Shown: piece after piece, positions 48,557-59,461 of the stretch
Numbering within the stretch: the first letter of the stretch is position 1
Layout of the letters: every line of letters starts with the position of its first letter
From: Eremomyces bilateralis CBS 781.70
Taxonomy: Eukaryota; Ascomycota; Dothideomycetes; Eremomycetales; Eremomycetaceae
Direction of reading: 5' to 3'
Length of the DNA stretch: 64,000 nucleotides
Assembly (NCBI RefSeq): GCF_010015585.1
Contig: NW_022985074.1
Coordinates: 558,026-622,025, forward strand
Notes under the pieces: model-generated
The model's database searches: none
Seen by the model: only the letters and a program-made list of their open reading frames with translations
Told to the model about the DNA's origin: nothing
Program-made: the position numbers and the translations under genes

Positions 48557-49378
48557 CCTTGACTATGGCTGGTTGAGCAACGTTTAAGGTACTTGACTGT
48601 TCAAAAATATACAAGAGATTTATTATTTGACTTGGAAGAACTCATGGAGAAATAACAGCAGAAAATAGCCTGGTAGGATCGTCATCGCGGAGTCTCTCCG
48701 AGTCCCTCGGTGCAATAACATCAATACGCGGGGCATTGTTCGTCATGGTCAGGAGGGCAGCTAAGTACGGCACCTGCAGCTCTTCTCCCTGTATGTCTGC
48801 GGAGTTGAGATAGACGGAGAGTTGTAGTAATCGGCTCTTGCGGTGGCGAATTCATCAGCATACAGCCGAAAGGTACCTGTATTCATTATTCCACATACAA
48901 TCCCTTTTGAACCTGTCATTTTCGCAGGGACCAGGCTGATTTGCCGTATGGACAAGTGGGGAAAATATCTTTCGGCCCGTCTATCAACAGCTCCAAATGT
49001 TGGTGGTATGGAGGCTGATGAGTCGTTCTCTTCGATTGCTATCTCGGCAGATTTGAGGTTTTAGTGATCGAGGAGGGATCTACCCCTTCTCTTCCCTTTC
49101 CTTTAGCCTTTTCTGTTTTGAATCCCATTTCAAGGTGTAATTGATTTGATGAATTCGATGGAATTCAGCTATACAGTATACATTTGCCGTTCTTCAATGT
49201 GACCGGGGTAGATCATAGCGTCGTATCTGCAAGCATCGAGATGATGCGGATGATGAACCACAAGCTATTAAAGCTTTAAACAACCTCAAAGACCCTCTGT
49301 GCCTTATGACGCTCCACCTCCACCCCGACGCTCCTTTGTTACCTGTCCTAACCGTAGTCAGCATCGATCCGCTGATAT
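48557..49378. promoter_or_regulatory. Divergent promoter (cyclase-family gene / gatA)
   Basis: About 820 bp lie between two opposite start codons. No distinct motif or further gene was recognised. Confidence 0.5.
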
Positions 49379-50884
49379 ATGTCGCTTCTCCAGCACGCGC
49401 GAACATGTCTCGCTAACCAAGTTGCGAACAAAAGTTACAATGCATTCATTTCCCGCGCGACGGAGGAGCAATTGCTCCGCGTCGTTCCAGATGGAGAAAA
49501 TGCATCTACGCAGCGTATGCGTGCCTCAACTTCCTCTCTAGCTCGCCTGAAATGCTAATGGACCTTTCTAGGCCCGCTAGAAGGCAAATTGATTGCTATC
49601 AAAGACAACATTTGCACCACCGACTTCCCAACCACAGCCGCATCCCGCATCCTTCACGAGTTCCCCTCCCCATACGATGCGACCGTCGTCTCGAAACTCC
49701 GCGACGCCGGCGGTGTCGTCGCGGGGAAGACGAATCTGGACGAGTTTGGGATGGGTTCCCATTCGATTCATTCCCACGTCGGTCCCGTCTCCCAGCCGTC
49801 CTCGATGGAACATGGAGAAGGCCAGCTTTCTGTGGGAGGTAGTTCCGGAGGCAGCGCGCTTGCGGTCGCGACAGACCAGTGTTGGGCATCGCTGGGGACC
49901 GACACGGGCGGTTCGGTGAGGCTTCCTGCAGCATATACTGGGGTGTATGGTTTCAAGCCATCGTACGGGCTGCTCTCGCGATGGGGCGTCCTGGCGTACG
50001 CGAACTCCCTGGATACAGTTGGGATCCTTGCGAAGGACGTCGACTCCGTGAAATCTCTGTTCCATGCCGTCAATGGCTATGACAAGAAAGATCCCACCAG
50101 CCTAGCCGAATCGTCAAGAAGGCGGATCACCGAGCTGGTGGAACAACGGAAGCGATCCGGCCGCTATCGAATCGGTGTGCCAAAAGAATATAATACATCC
50201 GGAATCGATCCGAAGATCAAATCCGCCTGGAGAGCGACCTTGAAAGCGCTACAAAGCAAAGGCCACTCCATCCACCCCGTTTCCCTTCCCGCAACCAAAC
50301 TTGCCCTCCCCGCCTACTACGTTCTCGCCCCTGCCGAAGCTGCCTCCAACCTGGCGAAATACGACGGCGTTCGATACGGCACCCGGTCCTCCGGCCCCGA
50401 CACCAGCGGCGGCGTGCTCTTTTCCCAAACGCGCTCCGAGGGCTTCGGCGACGAGGTGAAGCGGCGGATCTTGCTGGGGAACTACTCGTTGAGCGCCGAG
50501 GCGATCGACAACTATTTCATCCAGGCGCAGAAAGTAAGGCGGCTGGTGCAGCGGGACTTCGATGGGGTGTTTTCGTTGCGGAATTCGCTGGTGGACGAGG
50601 GGGGGGATGGGGAGGGCGAGGGAGAGAGGGTGGATGCGCTGCTGGTGCCGACTGCGCCGACTTTGCCGCCACTGGTTAAGGATGTGAAGCGACAGGATCC
50701 GGTTGCGGCGTATATGAACGATGTGTTCACGGTGCCCACAAGTCTGGCGGGGCTGCCGGCCATCAGCGTGCCGGTCAAGACCGATCATGGCGCCGCACGG
50801 TCACAGATAGGGATGCAAATTATTTCCCAGTATGGCGATGATGAGTTGGTACTGGAGATCGCACAGTGCTTGAGTGAGAGTTGA
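49379..50884 (+). CDS. Mitochondrial glutamyl-tRNA(Gln) amidotransferase subunit A
   Basis: This is the amidase subunit of mitochondrial GatFAB (called Her2 in yeast). It releases ammonia from glutamine so that Glu-tRNA(Gln) becomes Gln-tRNA(Gln). There are two exons (49379-49514, 49572-50884), giving 482 aa. The first exon gives a basic, weakly presequence-like N-terminus ([20 protein letters not shown]). The amidase signature is complete, with Lys in AIKDNI (about 56), the cis-Ser in GGSSGGSA (about 136) and the nucleophile Ser in TDTGGSVR (about 160). LDEFGMGS and the terminal GLPAISVPV...[11 protein letters not shown] are also typical of GatA. An acidic insertion ([11 protein letters not shown]) before [11 protein letters not shown] is a small oddity. 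The ATG at 49379 is the first in frame before the conserved region. Confidence 0.94.
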
Positions 50885-50996
50885 ATGCCAAGGTCTATTT
50901 TCAAGAATGATGATGATGATGGTGGTGCTACGAATATCAAGTCCTAGACAACTTCAGAACCAGCCACGAGCAGTGGCCAACCATAGGTCGATAGTC

Positions 50997-53515
50997 TTAC
51001 TGGCCGCATACACCTTCTGAATCCTGCTGCCCAGAGCTGCGGAGACAGGATGGGCACTTCGTGCTGACCTCGCAGGTATGGGTGGCATCCAATTCAGTCT
51101 TACACTGCGGTTCGTCGTCGATGGATCGCGTTTCATCAGTTTGGCATCCCATATCTCCGGATGAGGTCAATGGTGTAGAGTCCTTTCCGTCTAACCCATC
51201 GTTCAGGGCTGAGTTGGTATTGTCCTCCCGTGTTTTGCTGCCTTGAACATCGCTGTACTCGTCAGCCTCGTTCCGGGCCTGGTCGAGAGGTCCTTTCGAG
51301 TCTGAATGCAGGCGGAACAACATTCCATACCATGGGCGTGCATGCTGATCACCACTCACTTCGGTAACGTTTAACTCTGGTTCGGCGGTGGTTGCAGTCG
51401 AGGTTGTCGAACTGGCAGCATCGTCCTGATGGTCCTGGTGGTCCTGGTCATCCTGTGTGGCCTGTTCGTCCTGCTTATCCAGCTTGGCCTGCTCATCCAG
51501 TTCGTCCTGCTCGTCCAGATTGTCCAGTTTGGCCTGCTCATCCAGTTCGTCCTGTTCGTCCAGATTGTCCAGCTTGGCCTGCTCGTCCCGCTCGTCCCGC
51601 TCGTCCAACTTGTCCAGCTTGGCCTGCTCGTCCTGCTCGTCCTGCTCGCCCAGCTTGTTCATCTTGGCCTTCTCGCCTAGCTTTGCCAGCTTCTTCAGCT
51701 TCGCCTGCTCGTCCACGAAATTTTCCCAATCCCGCCAGTCCTCCCAATCCCGCAAATCCCGCCAGTCCCGCCAGTCCCGACAGTCTTGACAGATTTGGAA
51801 CTCATGGGCGTCATGCACGGTGTGCCAGTCCTTCCATTCCTGCTCGTCATAGTCGTCATAGTCCTTATACACCTCATATTCCTCCTTCCTGTCACGCTCG
51901 TCCTGCTCGTCATATTCGTCATATTCCTCATGCTCGTCCTGCTCGTCCTGCTCGTCCTGCTCGCCCTGCTCGCCCTGCTTCTCGTGCTCGTCGTGCTTGA
52001 GACATCGATGCAATTCCTCCATCAATTCCTCATCCGACTGGCTCATCTTCAGTGTTCGAAGGGTGCTACGATCATCTTGCGATCCATCATTCGCGGTTTG
52101 TACCGATGTGTCATTGGTGGACGGACGATCGTCTTCAACTGCGTCCTCGGGGTCCTTCATAGTACAGTCTGGGGCGTGGCGTCCGTTTTCAACGTGGAGA
52201 TTGGCTCCTTCAGGTTCACATACGGTACTTTCCACAGATTCCTGTCGGGGGGCGGAAGTATCGAGAGGAGCAGTCAAGACGAATACGGGTGAGTTTCGGC
52301 CGGATTGATGGAAAACACTGACTCCCTCGATAGGCGACGGCTGGGACTCATCCGATTTGGCTACGTAGGCAACCGCGGATGATGGGATGGTGCCCTTAGG
52401 GACATCTTCTGCATGCTGGTCGGTCAGCTTGGCCGTTGCCTCCTCGTCTTCGGGGTCGTCTTCGTGAGCTGTTTGCTGCTCAACCGTCTCCGTCACCTTC
52501 TCTGGTTCTTCCCTAGCAGCAACTTCGAGGTCATGGAAGATCTGGTCTGTGGCTGCGTCCAGTGACAAATGCGGAAGGGGTCGGACTTCTCGTCGACGAC
52601 TCCGACGCGGGGTCTCCGCTGCGTTCGGTTCCAATGGAAATCCGGTGCCTGGCATCGGGGTGATGAAACAATCCGTCCGGAAGGAAGTCGTGGGGCTTTT
52701 AAACTTTGGTTCCCGATCAGCAAAAGCACTGCTGGTACGTGCTTGATGCTCAAGGGCTGGGACCGTATCTTGTGCCTTCTCCGTGGTGTTCGCAGGCTGG
52801 AGTGCATCGGTAAATCCTCGATGCTCATAGTTTGGCGGCTTGTCGTCCAACTCCAGTGATCCGAAAATTTTGTGCTCAGGGCTGCTTCCATTGGCAGTGC
52901 GGTAGATTCGGCTGCTTTCTTGGCTGATCATCGACTCCAAGGAATCGGTGTTGATATCGACATCCATGAGAGGCGCAAGTCTGGGAGGCGCGGCGCGAAT
53001 AGGAATGGGAGATGAACGTGGAATATCTTGCCGCCCCTCGAAGACATCGTCACACATACTCGGGTCTCTTTTGTGACGGCTCCTGCTGAAAGTCGACACA
53101 TGGAGAATTCCGGAGGACCTGTAGACCGGAGGCTGCTCGGCGCTGGTCTCACTCGTGCACGAGCGATCCATGTGCATCAATGGATAACGGTCGCCATGAA
53201 CCGTCCAGTTCAACGCGGAAATATCGCGTCGCTTCTTTGGAGACTGTGAGACGGACCGTTGCACCAGTGACGAAGTGCGACTCGGGATAAAATCATTGTC
53301 CCCGACACTGTCATCACCACTAACAGTATTGGATCAGCGCTCCACGTGAGAAAGTCGATAGGCGGGTCTTACGGGAGGGATGCGTCCTCGGCGGACTTCA
53401 AAGCAACAAAGCTAGAAATGCTTGCACGAGCTCGCACCATTCGACGGGACACACTACTGAGGCTACGGGATACCGACCATCGGCCTTCCCGACGGCGTGG
53501 ACTCTCCGGTTCCAT
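50997..53515 (-). CDS. Acidic low-complexity protein with Asp/Glu/Gln repeats
   Basis: There are two exons (53515-53373, 53319-50997). The 53-bp intron joins at ...EDASLP/GDDSVGD, giving 821 aa. The first exon is needed because the large frame alone has only a GTG start. The N-terminal ~80 residues are Arg/Ser-rich. The middle is a disordered acidic region. Residues from about 510 to 700 are made of Asp, Glu, Gln, Lys and Leu, with a run of Trp-Arg-Asp triplets (DWRDWRDLRDWEDWRDW) and four 15-residue repeats. The C-terminal part has a possible CxxC (KCPSC). No known domain is seen. It is convergent with gatA with a gap of only 112 bp. The function is unknown. Confidence 0.72.
51484..51663 (-). 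repeat. 45-bp coding tandem repeat, four units
   Basis: Four adjacent 45-bp units (51484-51528, 51529-51573, 51574-51618, 51619-51663) encode a 15-residue motif close to DEQDELDEQAKLDNL. The first two units differ by only two bases. Flanking sequence continues with poorer GTCCTGCTC-type repeats. Confidence 0.88.
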
Positions 53516-54548
53516 AGTGACACGGTGGCGAGCCGCGAGTGGTTCTCAATCAAGCGCTGGTTCTCAATCAGGACTGAAGAAAAGGAAAGGGTGATCTCAA
53601 TCAAGCATTCACTGATTGTTAAGAAAAGGAAAAGGTGATCTCAATGAAGCATACGTGTGATACTCAGGTTTGAGGAAGCGATGAAGACAGGAAGACGACA
53701 ACAATCTTTAAGTGGAAGTGACAGGAGAGGAAACTGCTCTGGACAACGATCGGTATGACAATCACGAACGATGATTTGGCTTGGATATGCCGAATAAGGA
53801 GGCGCTACATAGAATGAATGCTACTCGTGTAGCACGAGTTACCTTACGCTCTCTCCCCTACCATATCAGGACCGGAGTAAGATTCCTTCCTTTTGCTCAG
53901 TCTCCCCCCTGCCGGTCAAGAATTCTCATGGTGTCCGATGAAAGGAACGCATCGATATTGCCTCTAGGTGCTGTACAGTGATTCTTGGACGAATTATTGA
54001 ACAATAGAGTCGCATTTCGTCGGTATGGACCTCGATGGAAACATGACATCCCATTGACACAGGAGTCACGCACTCCTGCTGACTGGTCTGTTACAAGTTC
54101 GGATCCTGTATAGAGTCGCATGGTTTAGCAGTGATCCTGTCATGAGGAGCAGGGAGTGCAATATTTTGACGCATATCGTTTTTGGACTTCGAGGTGTTCA
54201 AATAAACACGATGAAGTGAACTCATGAGTCAGAACTGATATCAGGTATTAGGGAGACTTTGCAGTTGCTCCACACACTAAACTCCGATCTCCGGCGCTAA
54301 CGGGAATATCTGTATACGGCTTAGCGTATGCTATTTAGGGGGTCATTTCGTGTTTTCATAGACACCTGGATCATAGAGAACGGAGAACGAATTAATCTCA
54401 GTCAATAGTATCGCTCATCGCTTTCCCTTTCACGCGCCGTTCAGTCAGTATCTTCAAATTGGATAGCCCTCGACGTATCCGCTTGTCCACCCGATCTGCA
54501 CCATCTTGCGTGTACCCTCTCCATCGACCCGTCGTCGCGAAGTTTACC
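53516..54548. other. Divergent intergenic region
   Basis: About 1 kb. A ~30-bp direct repeat (AAGAAAAGGAAAGGGTGATC, then a similar copy about 43 bp on) lies at 53577-53648, next to two copies of GGTTCTCAATCA. No gene was recognised. Confidence 0.5.
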
Positions 54549-55658
54549 ATGCCTAAGAAGCAGCACGAGCAGGCGTTCCGCGACATCATCGATACGGGTA
54601 ATTCTCCCTGGCGTTGAGAGGCCGAGATTATGGATCTAACTCATTCTAGCTCGCAAAAGGAAGCATACCGAGGCGTTGGCCCAGAAGATTCTTGGCTCCG
54701 GTGGCCGCCGGACCAGCGCGCCAGGATCCCTCGAGTCCCGCATTGACAAGCCGACGCATTCTCAAAGCATAGGAGGCGCGGTCCAGTCGGGGAGAGTGGG
54801 AAAGGTATCCCGATATCCCAGCTTCATCAGCTATGGTGTATACTGATATCGATGCAGAAAGCCAGACCAACCGCCATCGCGTCGACCGCAGCGTCGAAGC
54901 CCACCGCGCGGCGAGCTCGCGTGCAGAACCTCTACGAAGATGTTATCACAGCCGATAACAGTGCGCTGTCCAACATCGCCAGTGTTCGGCGCACCTCGGA
55001 CGCGATCCAGGTGAAAGGCATGGGATCTCCGAACACGGTCATTGCGAGCAACTTCGCGTATGGTACAACCGCGGCGGACATCGAGTCGGTCCTCCTTGCG
55101 CCAGAGAATGGGATTGATGGACTGTTACGGTGCCGTCTCCTCAGTTCGTCACCGACAGTCATCGCGGAGTTGACGTTCAGCGAGCGCTTCGCCGCCGAGA
55201 GAGTGATTGGGCTGTTCAACAACAAATCGGTAAGTGACAACCGCTGTTGCCGTCGAACGACGACTTAGACCAGTGCATAGGCCGATAACCACATCCTACA
55301 CGTCTACTTCAAAAATGAGCGCCAGCCCCCTGTCAAGGCCCCCGCAGCCAAACCCACTCCCACCCGATCCGCCGCAAAGGTTCTGCGCGGTCCACCGACG
55401 GGACCGAGACGCGATCGAGAGAGAGCCGAGGCCATGGAACTCGACGACCGAACGCCACCGAAGGCTCCCCGGGCGCAGGTGGAGAATCCTCGTCGCGCGC
55501 CGGCCGAGTTCCAGGATGGTCGATACGGGTTCGCGGAGGAGCCGGCGTACAATGAGAGTGGTGGAGGCGCTCGTCGGGGACGCAATTACGGGGGGGGTTC
55601 GTCGGGACTGCGGTCGGATGTGGTCATGTCCGACCGCGATCAGGGCTATCGCCGCTGA
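54549..55658 (+). CDS. RRM-type RNA-binding protein, Arg/Gly-rich tail
   Basis: There are four exons (54549-54597, 54650-54804, 54858-55229, 55281-55658), giving 317 aa. The short first exon gives MPKKQHEQAFRDIIDT. A basic, disordered region follows (ARKRKHTEALAQKIL). Next comes a degenerate RRM of about 80 residues (VIASNFAYGTTAADIESVLL ... TVIAELTFSERFAAERVIGLFN ... HILHVYFK). The last 100 residues are Pro/Arg-rich and end in Arg/Gly-rich sequence (GGGARRGRNYGGGSSG ... DQGYRR). This order, a basic head, one RRM and an RG-rich end, is like Aly/Yra1-type mRNA export adaptors, but I cannot assign it to that family with certainty. Confidence 0.78.
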
Positions 55659-56420
55659 ATGAATGCAGGCACCGACGGAGGAATCCGCATCGGCATATTC
55701 ATCATGAATGGGGGTCTGCGACGACCGACAATCGCGAATGATGGTTCTTGACCATTCACCGACATAGGGAAATATGTGCTGGGGGTGCGCATTCAGCGCT
55801 GGATACCAAGTTCTGGCTTATATAAATAGCACGGTTATTCCCGACACACTGTAATATACATAGTTGCCGTCCAAAATGGGCAAGGTGTTCGGGTACTTGC
55901 AAAGAATCCGAGACACAATTCACTCTGTGGATGATGTAGCTAGCACCTTGGGCACTTTGACGTGCCAAAAGACAGCTCTAAAAAGCACTTAGGATAATAT
56001 AGAAGTTGATAATTACCTTATCTATTTATTCGGATTAATCAAAGGCCCTACTGTAGTACTGAGTACTCACCTCTGCAGCTCTGCTTCAATTGCATCAACA
56101 GTGGAACAGTCCCCAATGCGGGAGCACCCGTTGAACTTGAACAGAACCCGGCATATCAATGTTACAAGTACGGAATACGGAGTACTAAATACCTCCTAAA
56201 CAGTCCTAACCCATACTAAATAAATACAGCTGGGCGTCCACGGTCCAAAGCCTAAACTCCCAAGTCCCAAATCCTCGAAGTTCGACGAGAAGACCCTGCA
56301 GACGGCTGCAGTACCGTAAACCCCGACCTCCGTCATTCTTAATTTCATCCCCATCAACCGCATCAGGGCTTTGATGACCCCGACCGTACCTTCAAATCCA
56401 CACCACTCATTGCCTACAAC
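55659..56420. other. Intergenic region upstream of the Med27-like gene
   Basis: 762 bp, AT-rich. It contains TACGGAGTA and GTACTGAGTAC, short near-palindromic motifs that are frequent in non-coding DNA of these fungi. No gene was recognised. Confidence 0.5.
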
Positions 56421-57414
56421 ATGACGTCCGTAAATCCCCCACCAGCTCCATCATGGAGCGAAGACGAGCTCATCGAGGCGCTGGCGCTTCTCGAAAACAT
56501 GCAAGAACAGGTACCGCCGCCCTCCTCACCCCCTCCCCAACCCATCTCCAGGCGACATACTAACCCCAACCCCCCCCCCGTAGCTCGATCTCCTCCGCAC
56601 CATTCCCGCCGGCATCATCCGCGCCCTCGGCGCTACCCATCTGTCCCCCGAAGACTACTTCCAGAACTTCCTCGTGCCCGCGCACGGCGGCTCGCGGCGT
56701 CTGAACAAGTTCTCGACCGACTGGCACGGCGCGCCAGTGCGTGGGATTGTGGAGCACGCGAGCGCGCGGGAGAAGGAGGACGCGGATCTGAGCGCGGGGT
56801 TGACGGTGCCGAAGTACGGGTGGAGGGAGCTGGCGAGGTCGAATGCGAGGGTGAAGAAGGAGGGGGAGGATGGGGAGAGGGGGACAAAGAGGGAGGAGGT
56901 GGAGGAGTTAGTGAAGGGGTTTGATGAGCAGACGGAGAAGGCCACGGTGAATTTTGATAAGGAGAGTTTGGTGATTAAGGTACGTGGTTCGCGGTCGGAG
57001 GGACGCGACGCAACTAATATATGGTACAGATACAGCTGAAGGTGCCACAGTGGAAACTGCGGTTCGTTCTGAATCCGGAGTTTGACGACCAGGACCATGT
57101 GGTCTATCAAGTAGAGTGTGTCGGCAGCAAACCCGCGCAAACCTCGATTACGCGGTGCATGAACAAACGCCCGGCTGCTGGCGACCTCCAATACCTTCTG
57201 GTACGTCCTCCGCCACCAGCGCAACCCCATGGCTAATTCCGAGCAGGACATGATCGGCGCGTATCAGGATGCCCCCTTCGTGACTTGCGCCATCTGCAAC
57301 AAAACCGTCAACCAACAGGTCATCCACCCCACCGGCCGACGCAGAAAGGAGATTAAGAACGACGACGGCACCACCGAGACCGTCTGGGAGCCCTACCACG
57401 AATCCTGCACCTGA
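56421..57414 (+). CDS. Mediator complex subunit 27-like protein
   Basis: There are four exons (56421-56510, 56584-56979, 57030-57200, 57247-57414), giving 274 aa. The N-terminal helix region (WSEDELIEALALLENMQEQ/LDLLRTIPAGIIRAL), a Ser/Lys/Glu linker and a C-terminal zinc-ribbon-like end fit Med27 of filamentous fungi. The end has CAICNKTVNQQVIHP and then YHESC, a C-x2-C...H-x2-C arrangement. Mediator links transcription factors to RNA polymerase II, and Med27 belongs to the tail/upper-middle region. The central block VPKYGWREL is also recalled from this family. The identification rests on overall layout rather than a diagnostic motif, so it is tentative. The stop lies only 18 bp from the stop of the next, convergent gene. 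Confidence 0.65.
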
Positions 57415-57432
57415 TCTCCCGTTCCGAGCGCA

Positions 57433-57897
57433 CTAAAACCCCTCCACCCACCCATGTGCATCCGGCACACCCCAATGCCCCCACACATCCCGCACCATCC
57501 CCCGCTCCGCATCCACATCGCTCCACGAATACGCCCGCGGGTACCGGTAGGTCCTTGACCGAAAATCGTACACCTTCCCCGGCCGCCGGTAGCGCGCGGC
57601 GGGCCACAGCGGCGGCAGGCTCGCGTCGTCCAAGAGAGGATCGAACTGGGTCCAGCGGCTCCAGCGGGCGCGGGGGACGGGCTGCGCCGCGGGTGAGGCA
57701 GTGATAGAGAGGAAAATGTCAGGGCCGCGGCCGGTGAGGAGGTCTTTCCAGCGGGAGCGGCGGGTGCCGTTGTGGTGGTCGCGCGGCCAGATGAGGTTGT
57801 AGTGGGGCTTGTCGATGCGGACGCGGTGGCCGTTGCGGACCCAGCCGACGCCTTTGATGAATTCGGGGCGGGGGTTGCGGGACCACGGGTTTTCCAT
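57433..57897 (-). CDS. Orphan 154-aa Trp/Arg-rich protein
   Basis: A single exon encodes MENPWSRNPRPEFIKGVGWV to HGWVEGF. The open frame continues upstream to 58053 only through a GTG, so the ATG at 57897 is preferred. The protein is rich in Trp, Arg, Pro and His (DKPHYNLIWPRDHHNG, RARWSRWTQFDPLLDD, RYPRAYSWSDVDAERGMVRD) and compact, without signal peptide or membrane helix. No known domain was recognised. The composition and lack of repeats suggest a real globular protein. Its 3' end is almost in contact with the Med27-like gene, so the two transcripts must overlap tail to tail. Confidence 0.65.
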   Translation of the reverse strand: MENPWSRNPRPEFIKGVGWVRNGHRVRIDKPHYNLIWPRDHHNGTRRSRWKDLLTGRGPDIFLSITASPAAQPVPRARWSRWTQFDPLLDDASLPPLWPAARYRRPGKVYDFRSRTYRYPRAYSWSDVDAERGMVRDVWGHWGVPDAHGWVEGF

Positions 57898-58393
57898 GTT
57901 ATGAAGATATGGCTGAGAGTTATGGGAGGCCGATGACAGATGCTTGGTGTTTAGCGGGGAATCGAGGAAGAATGGTATATTGGTGACTTGGATTACGGCC
58001 TTTGTTCCGAAGCGGCACTTATATTGAGCTCTGTCAAGGGGGGCAAACCGCACGACACATTTATGTTTGATATCGTGATTTTACGGATATGTAGAAGAGA
58101 ATTCATTGTTGCCAACAAACACTTGTCCTGCATCATGCTTTGATGCAGTAGGCAATCAGATGGGGAGTATGGTCCAAGGATCGGTCGTTGAAATGGGCGG
58201 GCATGATTGTTCTGCTCCCGGCAGATGTCAAATCGGGCAACATGCGTTAGAATCCGATCATTCCGGAGTTGATGTCACAACCGTAGCATCGTGGATCAAA
58301 TTGAGCAGAATCGCAAACGTTTGTAGACGCGGGTGATCTCGGATCTATTGACGGCTATACTGTACAGAAGATTTCTTCATAGCATTCGCTCCC
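57898..58393. other. Intergenic region (orphan-gene promoter, atp8 3' flank)
   Basis: About 500 bp without a recognisable gene. Confidence 0.5.
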
Positions 58394-58821
58394 TCACAGC
58401 TTGCTGATGAACAGCCTCGCCAACATCGTCCGCATGTTCTTCGGCAGGATATATTTGGTGAACACGTAGATCAGCGCCGGGATGAGGATGAACGCCGTGG
58501 TAACCTCGTTGACGAAGTAGAAGGGGATGAGCTGGGGCATGGCGGCGTAGAGCATGGTCTATGATATCGTCAGTACCGCGAATCCCACCACGCTCCTCGT
58601 CTAATGCCGTGACATACGTAGTTTGGCTTCTCCTGCTTCGCCGGGGCGGCCAATTGGTTCCGGGCCTGCTGCGCTCGGAACGAAGGAACCTTCACCGTGG
58701 ACACCTTCGCCGAGGTCGACGCGGCGCGGGCAATCAGGGACCGCGAGGCCGTGGATTGAAGGCCCAGCGATTGGCGCTGGAGGCCCTGCACAAGAGGGCG
58801 GAACAGTCGTGATGAGGACAT
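58394..58821 (-). CDS. atp8: Nuclear-encoded ATP synthase subunit 8 (A6L) with import presequence
   Basis: Subunit 8 is a small membrane protein of the mitochondrial ATP synthase stator and is normally encoded in fungal mtDNA. There are two exons (58821-58618, 58558-58394), giving 122 aa. Exon 1 (68 codons) is a classical matrix-targeting leader: MSSSRLFRPLVQGLQRQSLG, then RSLIARAASTSAKVSTVKV, rich in Arg, Ser and Ala with no acidic residue in its first 60. Exon 2 starts TMLYAA and then gives the complete A6L protein: MPQLIPFYFVNEV, one membrane segment (TTAFILIPALIYVFTKYILP), a basic stem (NMRTMLARL) and the family's C-terminal FISKL. The intron is 59 bp with a GTATGT donor. The frame has no lesions, so the gene looks functional. 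It could replace the mitochondrial gene or be a paralogue of it. Confidence 0.92.
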
Positions 58822-59461
58822 GATGCTAGCAAGCAATTAGCTGGTTGGGTGTTGGAGTCGGAAGGTTTGCGGGCAGAGCATACGGAGCGGGTGGATGGGT
58901 AGGAGGGGTCAGAGTCGGTTTGATGGACCAATTCCACAATCAAAGTCAGCCACACCGACGTCGGTAAGGCAGCTGATGAATTGATGGATGGGATGGAGGT
59001 TGGAAGGCCGTTGGTTGATCGGACGGGTCGTGGTAGAAGCTCTCTCTCGACCATCAAGTTTGGGTTGGAATCCACGAAGCATGAGGTCGGAGAAACTGCG
59101 GCCGGCAAAAGGATGATCCGGAGCAGGGATATATGTGGCTGATTTACTGTGGCTGATTTACTGTGGCTGAAGTGCTTCACTGCTTTTTTCTGTTTTTCTA
59201 CAAACAAAACCGCGTTCACGTGTTTGGGTGCAGGGGGTTGCGCTCTGCATATCGGAGCTTCACCTTTCGCTCCATCAGACTGGCATCGTTGCTATGAAAA
59301 GTTGCTTGCTAAAAGGAGCTTTCACGCTCCCTCTCTACCCTCCCCCTACCCAGTCGATTGGTTCCCTTCAGTGACACCGATATTGTTGAAACTCCTTTCT
59401 CCGTTTGATCCCCATACCGAACGACACACCTTCCTCCAACCCACGATCCACGCCGCCCACC
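58822..59461. promoter_or_regulatory. Divergent promoter (atp8 / nic96)
   Basis: 640 bp lie between two opposite start codons. A tandem TGTGGCTGATTTAC duplication lies at about 59133-59166. Pyrimidine-rich sequence precedes the nic96 ATG. Confidence 0.55.

Noticed and set aside
51392-52000. 202-codon plus-strand ORF rich in Pro, Ala, Arg and Trp
   Set aside because: It is the antisense shadow of the Asp/Glu/Gln repeat region of the minus-strand gene. The other antisense frames are open for the same compositional reason.
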